A stretch of DNA of 47,089 nucleotides from DASYYE01 sp035946955. GTDB taxonomy: Bacteria > Actinomycetota > Actinomycetes > Streptosporangiales > Streptosporangiaceae. The translations under genes and the position numbers were made by a program. The stretch is from contig DASYYE010000204.1 in assembly GCA_035946955.1 (NCBI GenBank), forward strand, positions 1 to 47,089, read 5' to 3'. Of the stretch, positions 1 through 8,295 are shown one piece after another (within the stretch, counting starts at the first letter, position 1; the number at the start of each line of letters is the position of its first letter). The notes beneath the pieces were generated by a model, which made no database searches, was not told where the DNA came from, and worked only from the letters and a program-made list of their open reading frames with translations.

Positions 1-117
1 GAACGCCGCGGCGCACTCACCTTCGGCAGCGGCAACATCAAGGCCCTGTACGAGGCCCTCGAACGGCGCCGCACCGGCGCCGACCAGGCCGCCACCACGC
101 AGGCCACGACCCGCTGA
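1..117 (+). CDS. HPPD / 4-hydroxymandelate synthase family protein, C-terminal fragment
   Basis: The frame is open from base 1 and stops with TGA at 115-117, so only the last 38 codons are present. The tail FGSGNIKALYEALERRR matches the C-terminal helix pattern of 4-hydroxyphenylpyruvate dioxygenase (F-G-x-G-N-x-x-A-L-x-E-A-x-E). This family of non-haem Fe(II) oxygenases turns 4-hydroxyphenylpyruvate into homogentisate (HPPD) or 4-hydroxymandelate (HMS). The residues that separate the two lie outside the window, so the reaction is undecided. Only 28 bp separate it from the next gene on the same strand, so it probably belongs to the same operon and may supply or modify an aromatic building block. 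The family call rests on a short stretch. Confidence 0.6.
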   Translation, partial: ERRGALTFGSGNIKALYEALERRRTGADQAATTQATTR

Positions 118-145
118 GCTCTCCTATCAACCCCGAGGGATCACC

Positions 146-1051
146 ATGCCTGACACGGGCACATACAGCCTCACCGCGGCTGAACGCGACCTGCTGCCCA
201 GCGACCGCGACGTGGGTTCGTACGCGGAGCACGGCTGGTACCTGTCCAAAAAGCTGCTCACAGACGACGAGGTTGACACCCTGGTGTCGGCCAGCGAGCG
301 CTTCTACCAGGGCGAGCGGGACCGGGAACTGCCAGCACGGCCACCCAACCTCGCCTGCTGGGAGCCCTCCCACGGCCCCGTCCAGCGGCACAACGACTAC
401 GTGCACTACGAGTCCGACGAGATCGCCCGGATCCTGCGCAAGCCTGTGATCGGCGCGGTCGCTGCCCGGCTGGCCCAGGCCGAGGAGATCCGGGTCTTCC
501 AGGCGACCCTCATCTACAAGCCGGCCCGCCCGGACGAGCCGTCCAACCTCGTGCCCTGGCACGCTGACCGGCACTACTGGCAGACCTGCACGTCTGAACG
601 GATGCTCACGGCGTTCATCCCGTTCCACGACTGCGGCGAGGAGTTCGGCACCATCACCATGGTGGACGGCAGCCACCTGTGGCTGGACCCCGATGGCGGG
701 GACGACTCGACGCGGCACTTCGCCGCACGCGACCGCGACGAACTGGACCGGCTGCTCGCCAGGACCGCGCAGTACAACGACGCCGAGGTCCGCACAGTGC
801 CGATGGTCATCCCCAAGGGGCACATGAGCTTCCACCACTGCCGCATCTACCACGGCAGCGGACCCAACCGCAGGGCCCAGCCACGCCGGGCGGTCTCGCT
901 GCACCTGCAGGACGGGGCGAACCAATGGCGCCCGTTCAAGCGGCCGGATGGCAGCCTGCTCGTCTACAACCACGACGTGCTGGTCCGCAAGACCAGCCTC
1001 GGGACACCGGACTACGCCGATCCCGAATACTGCCCGGTGCTCTGGGCCTAG
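146..1051 (+). CDS. PhyH-like Fe(II)/2-oxoglutarate dioxygenase
   Basis: This 301-residue protein has the phytanoyl-CoA dioxygenase (PhyH) layout, and the length is normal for the family. The metal-binding HxD is visible as W-H-A-D-R-H around residue 140. The distal histidine and the 2-oxoglutarate-binding arginine fit the stretch GHMSFHHCRIYHGSGPNRR near residue 230. GAGGG lies about 6 bases before the ATG and fixes the start. It is a soluble enzyme with no signal peptide. Such enzymes hydroxylate, or less often halogenate or desaturate, an unactivated carbon, and tailoring members are common in natural-product clusters. It sits between the HPPD-type gene and a C-domain gene with gaps of 28 and 22 bp, so an operon is likely. 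The substrate cannot be told. Confidence 0.85.
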   Translation: MPDTGTYSLTAAERDLLPSDRDVGSYAEHGWYLSKKLLTDDEVDTLVSASERFYQGERDRELPARPPNLACWEPSHGPVQRHNDYVHYESDEIARILRKPVIGAVAARLAQAEEIRVFQATLIYKPARPDEPSNLVPWHADRHYWQTCTSERMLTAFIPFHDCGEEFGTITMVDGSHLWLDPDGGDDSTRHFAARDRDELDRLLARTAQYNDAEVRTVPMVIPKGHMSFHHCRIYHGSGPNRRAQPRRAVSLHLQDGANQWRPFKRPDGSLLVYNHDVLVRKTSLGTPDYADPEYCPVLWA

Positions 1052-1073
1052 GCCCGTGTCATAGGAGACCACT

Positions 1074-2900
1074 ATGGGGATGCAGGAACTGATGGCGGCC
1101 ATGCGTGGGCAGGCCAGCGCATTAGAGCCGGTCGTCCTGCAGCCAGCAGGCACTCGCCGAGTGAAGTTCTCCGGTGAACGTGGCGGCGACGGGCCGCTGA
1201 CGGTCGGGCAGGCCAACACGCTGCGCTGGGCCGTCAACCCGGCCGAGTACACCCGGATGATCCAGTGGGTGCTAGACCTGCCCGAGGGCGTCACCCTGGC
1301 GGACATCGACGCGGCGTTCGAGGTGCTGATGGCACGGCATGAGTCGCTGCGCACCACCTATCCGCACAGTGACCCACCGGTTCAGCGGGTCGCGCAGTCG
1401 GGCGAACTGACCATCGTCGTGTATGAGGCAACTGTCCCAGCTTCCCCGGCGTCGCTCGCCAACGCGCTCGTCGAGCGGTTGCGCAGCAGCGAGTTCGACC
1501 TGACCACGGATCTGCTGTTCCGGGTCGCCGTGGCAGTGGAGCACGGCATCCCGAAGGCGGGAGCCGTGGTCTATTCGCACATGGCCGCCGATCTGGTCAG
1601 CATGACCGTCATCGGCATGCAGTTCGCGCAACTGGCAGCTGACCCCACCAGCCGCGAGGCCGGCCCACTCGGCCACCAGCCACTTGACCAGGCCGCGGCC
1701 GAACGCAGCCCACGGGGCCAGCGCCAGCGCGAGACCGCGCTCCGGACCTGGGAGAGCCAGCTCAGGAACGTCCCGCAATGCCTGTACGCGGTGCCGCGGA
1801 CAGCCCCACGGGCCGCACCGGAAGAGGGCGACGTGTCGCTCTCCGGATGGCTGTGGTCGGCCGCCGCGGGGCTCGCGCTGCCACACATCGCCGACCGCAC
1901 CGGGACAAGCAAGCAGGCCGCGGTGCTCGCGGCGCTGTTCGCATTGCTCGGCCAGCGGACCACGCAGCACAGCTGCTCACTCACCACGCTGATGCACAAC
2001 CGCTATGACCGGCGGCTACGCGGCTACGTAGGCAGTCTGGCCTGCGACACGATCATCTCGCTCGACATGCGTGTCACCGGGTTCGATGAACTGGCCCGCC
2101 GCGCTGGGATGATGGCGCTCAAGACCGGACGGGGTGGCCTGGTCGACGACGTGAGCCTGGCCAAGGTCATCAGCCAGGTCGAATACGACCGCGGGATCGC
2201 CTACGTGCGCGACTGTGTCTTCAACGACGCGAGCGCCGCGGACTCCTCACCCACAAGCACACCTGGTGACCCCGCCGAGGCCGCGGACGCCGTCGGTCGC
2301 AGTGAGCTGGTGTGGGTTGACCATGTGGGCGCGGCGGAGCTGCTCATGCTCTACCTCGGCAAGGTCGAAGGTGAGCTGATGCTCGGGGCCATGACCGCCG
2401 ACCCGGGCCGTGTCCCGCGCGCCGACCTCGAGTCGCTCCTGTGGGGGGTAGAGCGGCTCCTAGTCGCGGCAGCCACCAGCAACGTGCCCATGGACCGCCT
2501 CACCGAGGTCACCGGCTTCCAGCCGGTCAACCGCGGCCCCAACTGGGTACTCGCGGACTCCTGCTGGGTTGACCTGGAAGATGTCCAGCGACTCCTCGAC
2601 GAGGCGCTCCCAGGGCAGTCCGCGCATGTGTTCACAGACGTGGGCCCCGCGGGCGAGATGGCCCTCGTCGCCTACCTGGGCGCCGGCAACGGCGCCCGCA
2701 CACCGGAGGAAGCGCACGCGGCCTGCATGGCAGTGCTCCCCCGCAGCCCAGCGCCACCGCACACGATGCGCCCCACGACGATGACGCCCAGCCGCTACGT
2801 GGTCTGCGCCGAGGCGCCCAGTGACCCAGCCGACTTGACCGCCTGGCAGCACCAGCCCGTCCTCGCCACCGGCCCAGGCCGGTCCACCAGCAACTCCTAA
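1074..2900 (+). CDS. Free-standing NRPS condensation-domain-like protein with degenerate active site
   Basis: AGGAG lies 7 bases before the ATG. Residues about 35-450 resemble an NRPS condensation (C) domain: the opening LTVGQANTLRW, the LMARHESLRTTY helix, and the second-half segment SKQAAVLAALFALLGQRT. The catalytic HHxxxDG motif reads S-H-M-A-A-D-L (His169), so the first His and the Gly are lost but one His and the Asp remain. A further C-terminal region of about 130 residues matches nothing I recognise. There is no adenylation or carrier domain. Stand-alone C-domains join acyl groups held on separate carrier proteins to amines or alcohols. It may act on the ACPs encoded further right, or be a non-catalytic partner of the second C-domain protein at 19441-20802. 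Confidence 0.75.
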   Translation: MGMQELMAAMRGQASALEPVVLQPAGTRRVKFSGERGGDGPLTVGQANTLRWAVNPAEYTRMIQWVLDLPEGVTLADIDAAFEVLMARHESLRTTYPHSDPPVQRVAQSGELTIVVYEATVPASPASLANALVERLRSSEFDLTTDLLFRVAVAVEHGIPKAGAVVYSHMAADLVSMTVIGMQFAQLAADPTSREAGPLGHQPLDQAAAERSPRGQRQRETALRTWESQLRNVPQCLYAVPRTAPRAAPEEGDVSLSGWLWSAAAGLALPHIADRTGTSKQAAVLAALFALLGQRTTQHSCSLTTLMHNRYDRRLRGYVGSLACDTIISLDMRVTGFDELARRAGMMALKTGRGGLVDDVSLAKVISQVEYDRGIAYVRDCVFNDASAADSSPTSTPGDPAEAADAVGRSELVWVDHVGAAELLMLYLGKVEGELMLGAMTADPGRVPRADLESLLWGVERLLVAAATSNVPMDRLTEVTGFQPVNRGPNWVLADSCWVDLEDVQRLLDEALPGQSAHVFTDVGPAGEMALVAYLGAGNGARTPEEAHAACMAVLPRSPAPPHTMRPTTMTPSRYVVCAEAPSDPADLTAWQHQPVLATGPGRSTSNS

Positions 2901-2971
2901 CCAGGCCAGCAGCACCGGCGGGACCATCAGCACTGCCGCACCGGCCCGGTGGGCCGCCAGTCAAATGACCA

Positions 2972-2998
2972 TGCCAAGCCGTTTCATCCGCCTTGGCA
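2972..2998. promoter_or_regulatory. Inverted repeat upstream of the LAL regulator gene
   Basis: TGCCAAG (2972-2978) and CTTGGCA (2992-2998) are perfect 7-bp arms around 13 bases. It lies 72 bp after the stop of the C-domain gene and about 90 bp before the GTG of the regulator gene. It could be an operator or a weak terminator. No T-run follows, so an operator is slightly favoured. Confidence 0.3.
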
Positions 2999-3088
2999 GT
3001 GTCCTTCCTGAACGCGTGGTTTCGGCTTATGCGGTGTGCACCGGCGTTGTTAGCATCCAGGCAGCGCACTGAGTGGGGTGGCTGCCAG

Positions 3089-5842
3089 GTGATCGGGCGG
3101 GACGCCGAACTAGCGGTTGTGGATGCGTTTCTGGGCGGGTTCGGCAGCGGCATGCAAGTGCTGGCTATTCAGGGTGAGCCAGGGATAGGCAAGACCACCA
3201 TCTGGCTGGAAGGAGTGCGCCGCGCTCAGAGCCGCGGCGCACTGGTGCTGGTCGCCCGTCCCGCTGAAACCGAGGCCGGGTTGTCGTTCGCGGGGCTGGC
3301 AGACCTGTTTGGTGGCGTCCCGGCGGAAGTATGCGCCGGGCTTCCGCTGCCACAGCGCGAAGCACTGGCGGCTGCGTTGCTGCAGGTGCCCACACCGGCC
3401 GGGGGGATGGACGACCGGGCGGTGTGCGCGTCGGTGCTGTCACTGTCGCGGCTGCTGGCTGAGCAACGCCCGGTGGTCGTGGCGGTGGACGACGCTCAGT
3501 GGCTTGACCCGCCAACGGGGCGCGCGCTGGGGTTCGCGGTGCGCAGGCTGGCACGCGAGCAGATCGGGTTTCTGGTCACGGTCCGGACGGCTGGTGAGCC
3601 GATGCCCAGCTTCGACCAGGCGGCGGAGCCTGGGCGGCGCCAGGTGGTGCCGGTCGGCCCGCTCACGCTTGCGGGACTGCACCAGGTGATCAAGCAGCAT
3701 GCCGGGTACTCCCTCCCCCGCCCCACCCTGGTGCAGGTCACCCGGGTGTGCGGCGGTAACCCGTTCTACGCGATCGAGATGGCAGCCGAGATGCACCGCC
3801 GGCCCGCCGGCGGAGGCCGCGTGCCCGTCCCGGTGAGCGTGGGCGGCCTGGTAGAGGGCCGCCTGGTGCGGTTGCCGCCTGCCACGCAGCGGGCTTTGCT
3901 CGCCGCCGCCGCGCTGTCTCAGCCCACGGTGCAACTCGTGGACCGGGCAGCGCTGGTCCCGGCCGAAGACGAGGGCCTGATATCGGTCGAGCAGGGCCGG
4001 ATCCGTTTTGCCCATCCGCTGTTCGCCTCGGCTGTCTACGGGCGGGCGGGCACGCAGGTGCGGCGCCGCCTTCACCAGCGGCTGGCCACGCTCGTGACCG
4101 ATCCCGAGGAGCGCGCCCGCCACCTGGCGCTCGGTGCCCGGCCACCGGATGCGGTGGTCGCCGCGGAGCTGGACGCGGCGGCGGAGCTGGCTGCCCGCCG
4201 GGGCGCTTCGGAGGCCGCGGCCGGCCTGGTGGAGCTTGCTCTTGGGCTGAGCCCACCCGATGACACGGCTGGGCAGTCCCGCCGGCTCATCGCCGCCTCC
4301 CGGTTCTGGTTCAACGCTGGTGACCTGGCCAGGGCCCAGACAATGCTCGAGCAGGGGGTGGCCAGCACGCCAGCCGGGCCGTTGCGCAGCCACGCGCTGC
4401 AACTGCTCGGCGAGGTCCACGCCCTGCGCAGCAGCTTCAGCGAGGCATTCGGGTACGCCTTCCAGGCACTGGAAGAGGCCGACGCCGACCCAGCCCTGCG
4501 AGCCAGCGCGGAACTCAACCTGACGTACTGCTGCATCAACATGGTGGACTTCGAAGGCGCCCAGGTCCACGCCCAGGCCGCCACCCAAGCGGCCGAGCTG
4601 TCCGGCCGTGCGGAGGTGCTGGCGGACGCACTCGCCGCGCTGACCATGGCGGAGTTCCTCGGCGGCCGGGGACTCGACGAACAGCGGCTGGCCAGGGCCC
4701 TGGCACTGGAGAACCTGGCCTGGACGGGCACGGGGTCGTTCGTCATGCGCCCCAGCCTGGCCAGCGGCATGTTGCTCTTGTGGACGGGTGAGCCTGACGA
4801 AGCGCTCGCCCGTCTCGGCGCGTTCCGTGCGCAGGCGCTCGCACGCGGCGAGGAGAGTGCCTTGCCGGTGCTCACCCTGTTCCTGGTGTGGGCGTGCCTG
4901 TGGCGCGGCGATACCGGCGGCGCCGCCCATTTTGCCGGAGAGTCCCTGGAGGCCGCCACTGTGGCCGGTGACGCCGCGGCGACGGCCGTGGCGCTCGGGG
5001 CATCCGCCCTGGTGCACGCCCATGACGGCAACTACCCGCTCACCCGGCAGCAGGCGGCCGAGGCGCTGGCGATCTTCCATGACCTACGGTGGCCGTCGGG
5101 CACGATCTGGCCCCAGTGGGCACTGGGACTGGCCGAGCTGGCACGCGGGGACCCAGCGGCGGTGGACGCCGTCCTCGGGCCGCTCGCCGACATGGTCACC
5201 AAGGCCGGGACCGATGTGGCGCTGGCGATGTTCCTGCCCGATGAGATCGAGGCACTCATCGAACTCGGCCGGACCGACCAGGCTCGCACACTGACCGAAT
5301 GGCTCCAGCAGCGCAGCACTCAGCAAGCACGCCCATGGGCACTGGCCCTGGCCGGCCGGTGCCGTGGGCTGCTGCACGCCGCTGACGGCGACAACCAGGC
5401 TGCCCTGGCAACACTCCAGCAGGCTCTGGCCGAGCATGACCGGCTCGGTGCCATGCCCTTCGACCGGGCACGCACCCTGCTAGCGCTCGGCCGGGTACTG
5501 CGGCGCAGCCTCAAGCGGGCACGAGCCAGGGCCGCGCTGACCGAGGCGCTCACCGGTTTCCAGCAGACTGGAGCGCCAACGTGGGCTGCACGTGCCCAAG
5601 ACGAACTGGACCGCCTCGGCACGCGGGCAGCCAGCACCACGCTGCTCACCCCAACAGAGGCACGGGTTGCCGAGCTGGCCGCCGCTGGCCTGTCCAACCG
5701 CCAGATCGCCGAACAAGCCTTCCTGACCGTCAAAACCGTGGAAGCGAACCTCACCCGGGTGTACCGCAAACTCCACATCCGCTCCCGCGCGGCGCTGGCT
5801 CGCACCCTGTCCCAGACCGGCCAGCCGCTCACCGGGCGCTAG
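3089..5842 (+). CDS. LAL-family LuxR transcriptional regulator (AAA ATPase, TPR-like middle, LuxR HTH)
   Basis: This 917-residue protein has the typical size of the large ATP-binding LuxR (LAL) regulators. The GTG at 3089 was chosen because it begins V-I-G-R-D-A-E-L, the usual N-terminus of the family. An upstream TTG would add 32 residues that look non-coding. Walker A is GEPGIGKTT near residue 30, and Walker B is VVVAVDDAQWLD near residue 135. The middle is rich in Ala/Leu helices like a TPR sensor. The C-terminal HTH runs from LTPTEARVAELAAAG to KTVEANLTRVYRKL at about residues 850-900. LAL proteins usually activate secondary-metabolite operons after binding ATP and a ligand. It follows the C-domain gene and is the best candidate for a pathway-specific activator. 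It could instead control the propeller gene that follows. Confidence 0.9.
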   Translation: MIGRDAELAVVDAFLGGFGSGMQVLAIQGEPGIGKTTIWLEGVRRAQSRGALVLVARPAETEAGLSFAGLADLFGGVPAEVCAGLPLPQREALAAALLQVPTPAGGMDDRAVCASVLSLSRLLAEQRPVVVAVDDAQWLDPPTGRALGFAVRRLAREQIGFLVTVRTAGEPMPSFDQAAEPGRRQVVPVGPLTLAGLHQVIKQHAGYSLPRPTLVQVTRVCGGNPFYAIEMAAEMHRRPAGGGRVPVPVSVGGLVEGRLVRLPPATQRALLAAAALSQPTVQLVDRAALVPAEDEGLISVEQGRIRFAHPLFASAVYGRAGTQVRRRLHQRLATLVTDPEERARHLALGARPPDAVVAAELDAAAELAARRGASEAAAGLVELALGLSPPDDTAGQSRRLIAASRFWFNAGDLARAQTMLEQGVASTPAGPLRSHALQLLGEVHALRSSFSEAFGYAFQALEEADADPALRASAELNLTYCCINMVDFEGAQVHAQAATQAAELSGRAEVLADALAALTMAEFLGGRGLDEQRLARALALENLAWTGTGSFVMRPSLASGMLLLWTGEPDEALARLGAFRAQALARGEESALPVLTLFLVWACLWRGDTGGAAHFAGESLEAATVAGDAAATAVALGASALVHAHDGNYPLTRQQAAEALAIFHDLRWPSGTIWPQWALGLAELARGDPAAVDAVLGPLADMVTKAGTDVALAMFLPDEIEALIELGRTDQARTLTEWLQQRSTQQARPWALALAGRCRGLLHAADGDNQAALATLQQALAEHDRLGAMPFDRARTLLALGRVLRRSLKRARARAALTEALTGFQQTGAPTWAARAQDELDRLGTRAASTTLLTPTEARVAELAAAGLSNRQIAEQAFLTVKTVEANLTRVYRKLHIRSRAALARTLSQTGQPLTGR

Positions 5843-5876
5843 CCGGCCCACGACGTGGCTGCGCCCGACGCGCGTA

Positions 5877-5901
5877 CTCGGGTTGATGTGCCTGACCCGA
5901 G
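5877..5901. promoter_or_regulatory. Inverted repeat upstream of the secreted propeller gene
   Basis: CTCGGGT (5877-5883) and ACCCGAG (5895-5901) form perfect 7-bp arms around 11 bases. It lies 34 bp after the LAL stop and 51 bp before the ATG at 5953. The position fits an operator for the propeller gene or a short read-through terminator. Confidence 0.35.
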
Positions 5902-5952
5902 ATGAGCAGATGTACTCAGGCCCGGATCTGAGCTGGCTCACAGGCTTGGGCC

Positions 5953-7140
5953 ATGACTCTATTTCTGCGAAACCCAGAGATCCGGCACCGGCACTGGCAA
6001 GGCATCGTGGCAGTGTGCGCTGCGGCGATGGTGACATGCTGCGGGACGGCGCACGCGGCAGGCGGGCCAGGTCGCGCCACGGCCGCCACAACCGTCTCAG
6101 TGCAGACGGCAGCGAGCCCGGCACCATCACGAGTGCTCGGCTATCAGCTCAACGGGGTTGCCGCCGTATCCGGTGCTGACGCCTGGGCGGCAGGGACCAC
6201 CAGCTACATCACTCTCCACATGGTCCGCTGGGATGGCCGGAGCTGGCAGCGGGTTCCCACACCGGGTGTGGGCTACTTCAATGGGGTGGCCGCCGTTTCC
6301 ACCACTGATGCCTGGGCCGTGGGAACCGGGCCTGGCTATGGCAGCAAAGCACTGATCGAGCACTGGAACGGCACCGCGTGGACCGTGGCGGCCATCCCCA
6401 GCACCGGCGGCCCCGCCGTCCTCCATGCGGTCGCCACTATCTCACCTGGCGATGTCTGGGCGGTCGGCGGCACGAACTTCACCAGCAAGACAGTGGTCCT
6501 GCACTGGGACGGGACGGCCTGGACACGGGTTAGCAGCCCCACTCCGCCGGGCGTCTCGCCGGCACTGGACGCCGTCGCTGGAACCTCTGCCACCAACGCA
6601 TGGGCAGTGGGCAGCACCTTCACGAAAACGGGGAGGGTTCCGCTGGTTGAGCACTGGGACGGCACTGCATGGCGGCAGGTGCCCGGCCCGGTTCTCCCGG
6701 GTGGCGGAACCCTCAGCGGTGTCGCCGCCACCTCAGTCGACAACGCCTGGGCGGTCGGCACCGACGGCAGCGGGGCCGTGATCGAACACTGGAACGGCAC
6801 GGCGTGGACATTGGTGCGCAGCCCTGCCGTGGGGCGCGCGGACGGCCTGGCGAGCGTCACAGCCCTGTCCGCCACCAGCGCCTGGGCGGTAGGGGTATCC
6901 CTTCACCTGCATCAGCAGGGGGAGGTAACCCTCATCGCACACTGGAACGGCAAAAGCTGGACTCAGGTGCCCAGCCCTGCCCTGGGCGTCCTGACAGGCG
7001 TGACCGCCACATCAGCCAGCAGCGCTTGGGCGGTTGGATACTTCACCGGTAGTTCCACCGGTGTCATCGAGCACTGGGACGGCAGTTCATGGACCTGCAT
7101 TGCCAGCACCGGCACGGCAGGGCCCTGCCCAGCACGGTGA
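5953..7140 (+). CDS. Secreted seven-bladed beta-propeller repeat protein
   Basis: The 395-residue product has a Sec signal peptide ending at A-H-A-A near residue 37. Then come seven tandem units of about 45 residues with the pattern G-V-A-A-x-S-x-x-x-A-W-A-V-G, followed about 15 residues later by I-E-H-W-N-G-T-A-W-T. Seven such units predict one closed beta-propeller outside the cell. This repeat family is widespread in soil actinobacteria, and I know of no proven function. Ligand or polymer binding is a guess. No clear ribosome binding site precedes the ATG. The gene lies between the LAL regulator and a convergent YdeI-type gene and shows no link to the biosynthetic enzymes. Confidence 0.8.
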   Translation: MTLFLRNPEIRHRHWQGIVAVCAAAMVTCCGTAHAAGGPGRATAATTVSVQTAASPAPSRVLGYQLNGVAAVSGADAWAAGTTSYITLHMVRWDGRSWQRVPTPGVGYFNGVAAVSTTDAWAVGTGPGYGSKALIEHWNGTAWTVAAIPSTGGPAVLHAVATISPGDVWAVGGTNFTSKTVVLHWDGTAWTRVSSPTPPGVSPALDAVAGTSATNAWAVGSTFTKTGRVPLVEHWDGTAWRQVPGPVLPGGGTLSGVAATSVDNAWAVGTDGSGAVIEHWNGTAWTLVRSPAVGRADGLASVTALSATSAWAVGVSLHLHQQGEVTLIAHWNGKSWTQVPSPALGVLTGVTATSASSAWAVGYFTGSSTGVIEHWDGSSWTCIASTGTAGPCPAR

Positions 7141-7156
7141 CGAGCCAGCTAACCGG

Positions 7157-7280
7157 TCAACTGACCATGCCCGGCGCTGGGGACCGGCCAGCGAGGTCGA
7201 GTTCCCAGCCCGGGCGGTACTCGGCGGTGGCGAGGCCGAGCTGCTCGCAGGCACGGACCCGGTCAGGCCCGTCCCCCGCT
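7157..7280 (-). pseudogene. Possible coding remnant
   Basis: On the minus strand, a frame ending with TGA at 7157-7159 reads like real protein, including DRVRACEQLGLATAEYRPGW, but has no start codon or ribosome binding site. It may be the 3' end of a gene whose front was lost. The parent family was not recognised. Chance coding-like sequence in GC-rich DNA cannot be excluded. Confidence 0.2.
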
Positions 7281-7285
7281 CCCCG

Positions 7286-7305
7286 GCGGACCGCTGGCGG
7301 TCCGC
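7286..7305. terminator. Hairpin between convergent genes
   Basis: GCGGACCG and CGGTCCGC pair perfectly around a CTGG loop, with one more pair possible inside. The hairpin lies between the stop of the propeller gene (7140, +) and the stop of the YdeI-type gene (7309, -). That is where a bidirectional terminator is expected. Only a short AGTTT follows on the plus strand. Confidence 0.5.
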
Positions 7306-7308
7306 AGT

Positions 7309-7809
7309 TTATGGTCGAGGCCGTTCTTTGACCCCGGCCGCTAGCAGCGCCACCACTTCAGCGATGCGCGCGGCCCGCAATTCGGGCTTCCGGGTTGTCG
7401 CATCTATCCAGCGCAGATAGGCCTTGCGGTAGAACTGGGCCAGGGTGTCGAAGAACGCCGCAGCCGCCGGGTTGGCGTCAAGGGCAGCCGCGATATCGTC
7501 GGCCAGGTCACCGCGCAGCGGGCCTTCTGGCCCCAGCTCAACGAGCACCTCATCGCCGACCGCGACGCCCGTGGCCTGCATCCACGTCGGGTTGAGTGTG
7601 AATACCCATTGGTTGCCGTCTGGCGTGACCTTCCCACGGAGAGGCCTGTTGCAGTTGGTTCCGGCCACTGGGTCGATCGTCCCGCCGACGAGGTGGTATG
7701 CCTTGGCACCCCACGTCTCATCTGGGTCAAATGGAAGCGCGACTACCGCCCGGCCATCGGAATCAGAGGTGACGTGAGTACCGAACCGCTGAACGCGCAT
7801 GAGACTCAT
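7309..7809 (-). CDS. YdeI/OmpD-associated family protein with DUF1905 domain
   Basis: The 166-residue protein has an N-terminal small beta-barrel (DUF1905), seen in the pattern AVVALPFDPDETWG...L-R-G-K-V-T...W-V-F-T-L-N. It is followed by the YdeI-type helical tail (F-F-D-T-L-A-Q-F-Y-R-K-A-Y-L-R-W-I-D-A), which usually carries the Tyr-x-x-x-W-I-x-x-A pattern. The family is cytoplasmic, and its role is poorly known beyond reported links to bacteriocin or peptide resistance. ATG at 7809 is preceded by AGGTG. An in-frame ATG at 7800 (MRVQRF) is a possible alternative start. It is monocistronic and convergent with the propeller gene. Confidence 0.8.
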   Translation of the reverse strand: MSLMRVQRFGTHVTSDSDGRAVVALPFDPDETWGAKAYHLVGGTIDPVAGTNCNRPLRGKVTPDGNQWVFTLNPTWMQATGVAVGDEVLVELGPEGPLRGDLADDIAAALDANPAAAAFFDTLAQFYRKAYLRWIDATTRKPELRAARIAEVVALLAAGVKERPRP

Positions 7810-7923
7810 CCTGACACCTGGCTAGGACATCCTGGTGTTCGAGTACGCAGGCGTAGCAGCGCGAAGGAGAGCGGGTTCCCCGCCCCGCCCCATAACGTCG
7901 GAGCCCGGCACTAGGCTCGGAGC

Positions 7924-8283
7924 ATGATCACTGGCGTGCACGCGATCGTCTACTCCCCAGACGCAGAGAAGGTGCGTGAGTTCTTCGCCGATGTGCTGGA
8001 CCTGCGCTCTGTGGATGCGGGCGGCGGCTGGCTCATCTTCGCACTGCCACCTGCCGAGCTGGCTGTCCACCCAGCTGACAGTGACGGCCGCCATGAGCTC
8101 TACCTGATGTGTGATGACATTCATGCCACCCTCGCCGAGTTGCGTACCAAGGGCGTCGAGGTGGCACGTGACGTCTCCGATCAGGGATGGGGGCTGCTGG
8201 CAGCGATCCGCCTGCCAGATGGTGGTGAATTCCCGCTCTACCAGCCCAAGCATCCGTCACCGCTGCAGGACTTGCCGGGTTAG
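7924..8283 (+). CDS. VOC (glyoxalase/bleomycin-resistance fold) protein
   Basis: This 119-residue single-domain protein opens with I-T-G-V-H-A-I-V-Y-S-P-D-A-E-K-V-R-E-F-F-A-D-V-L-D-L, the standard first beta-alpha-beta unit of the vicinal oxygen chelate fold. It ends with the second unit and P-D-G-G-E-F-P-L-Y-Q-P. The final Glu region and the early His are candidate metal ligands. Members include glyoxalases, dioxygenases and antibiotic-binding proteins, and nothing here identifies the substrate. The next gene starts 12 bp downstream, so the two are probably co-transcribed. Confidence 0.85.
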   Translation: MITGVHAIVYSPDAEKVREFFADVLDLRSVDAGGGWLIFALPPAELAVHPADSDGRHELYLMCDDIHATLAELRTKGVEVARDVSDQGWGLLAAIRLPDGGEFPLYQPKHPSPLQDLPG

Positions 8284-8295
8284 GGGAATGCGCGC

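Noticed and set aside
3440..5080. 546-codon open frame on the minus strand
   Set aside because: It is antisense to the LAL regulator gene, has no family pattern, and is the usual GC-rich shadow frame.
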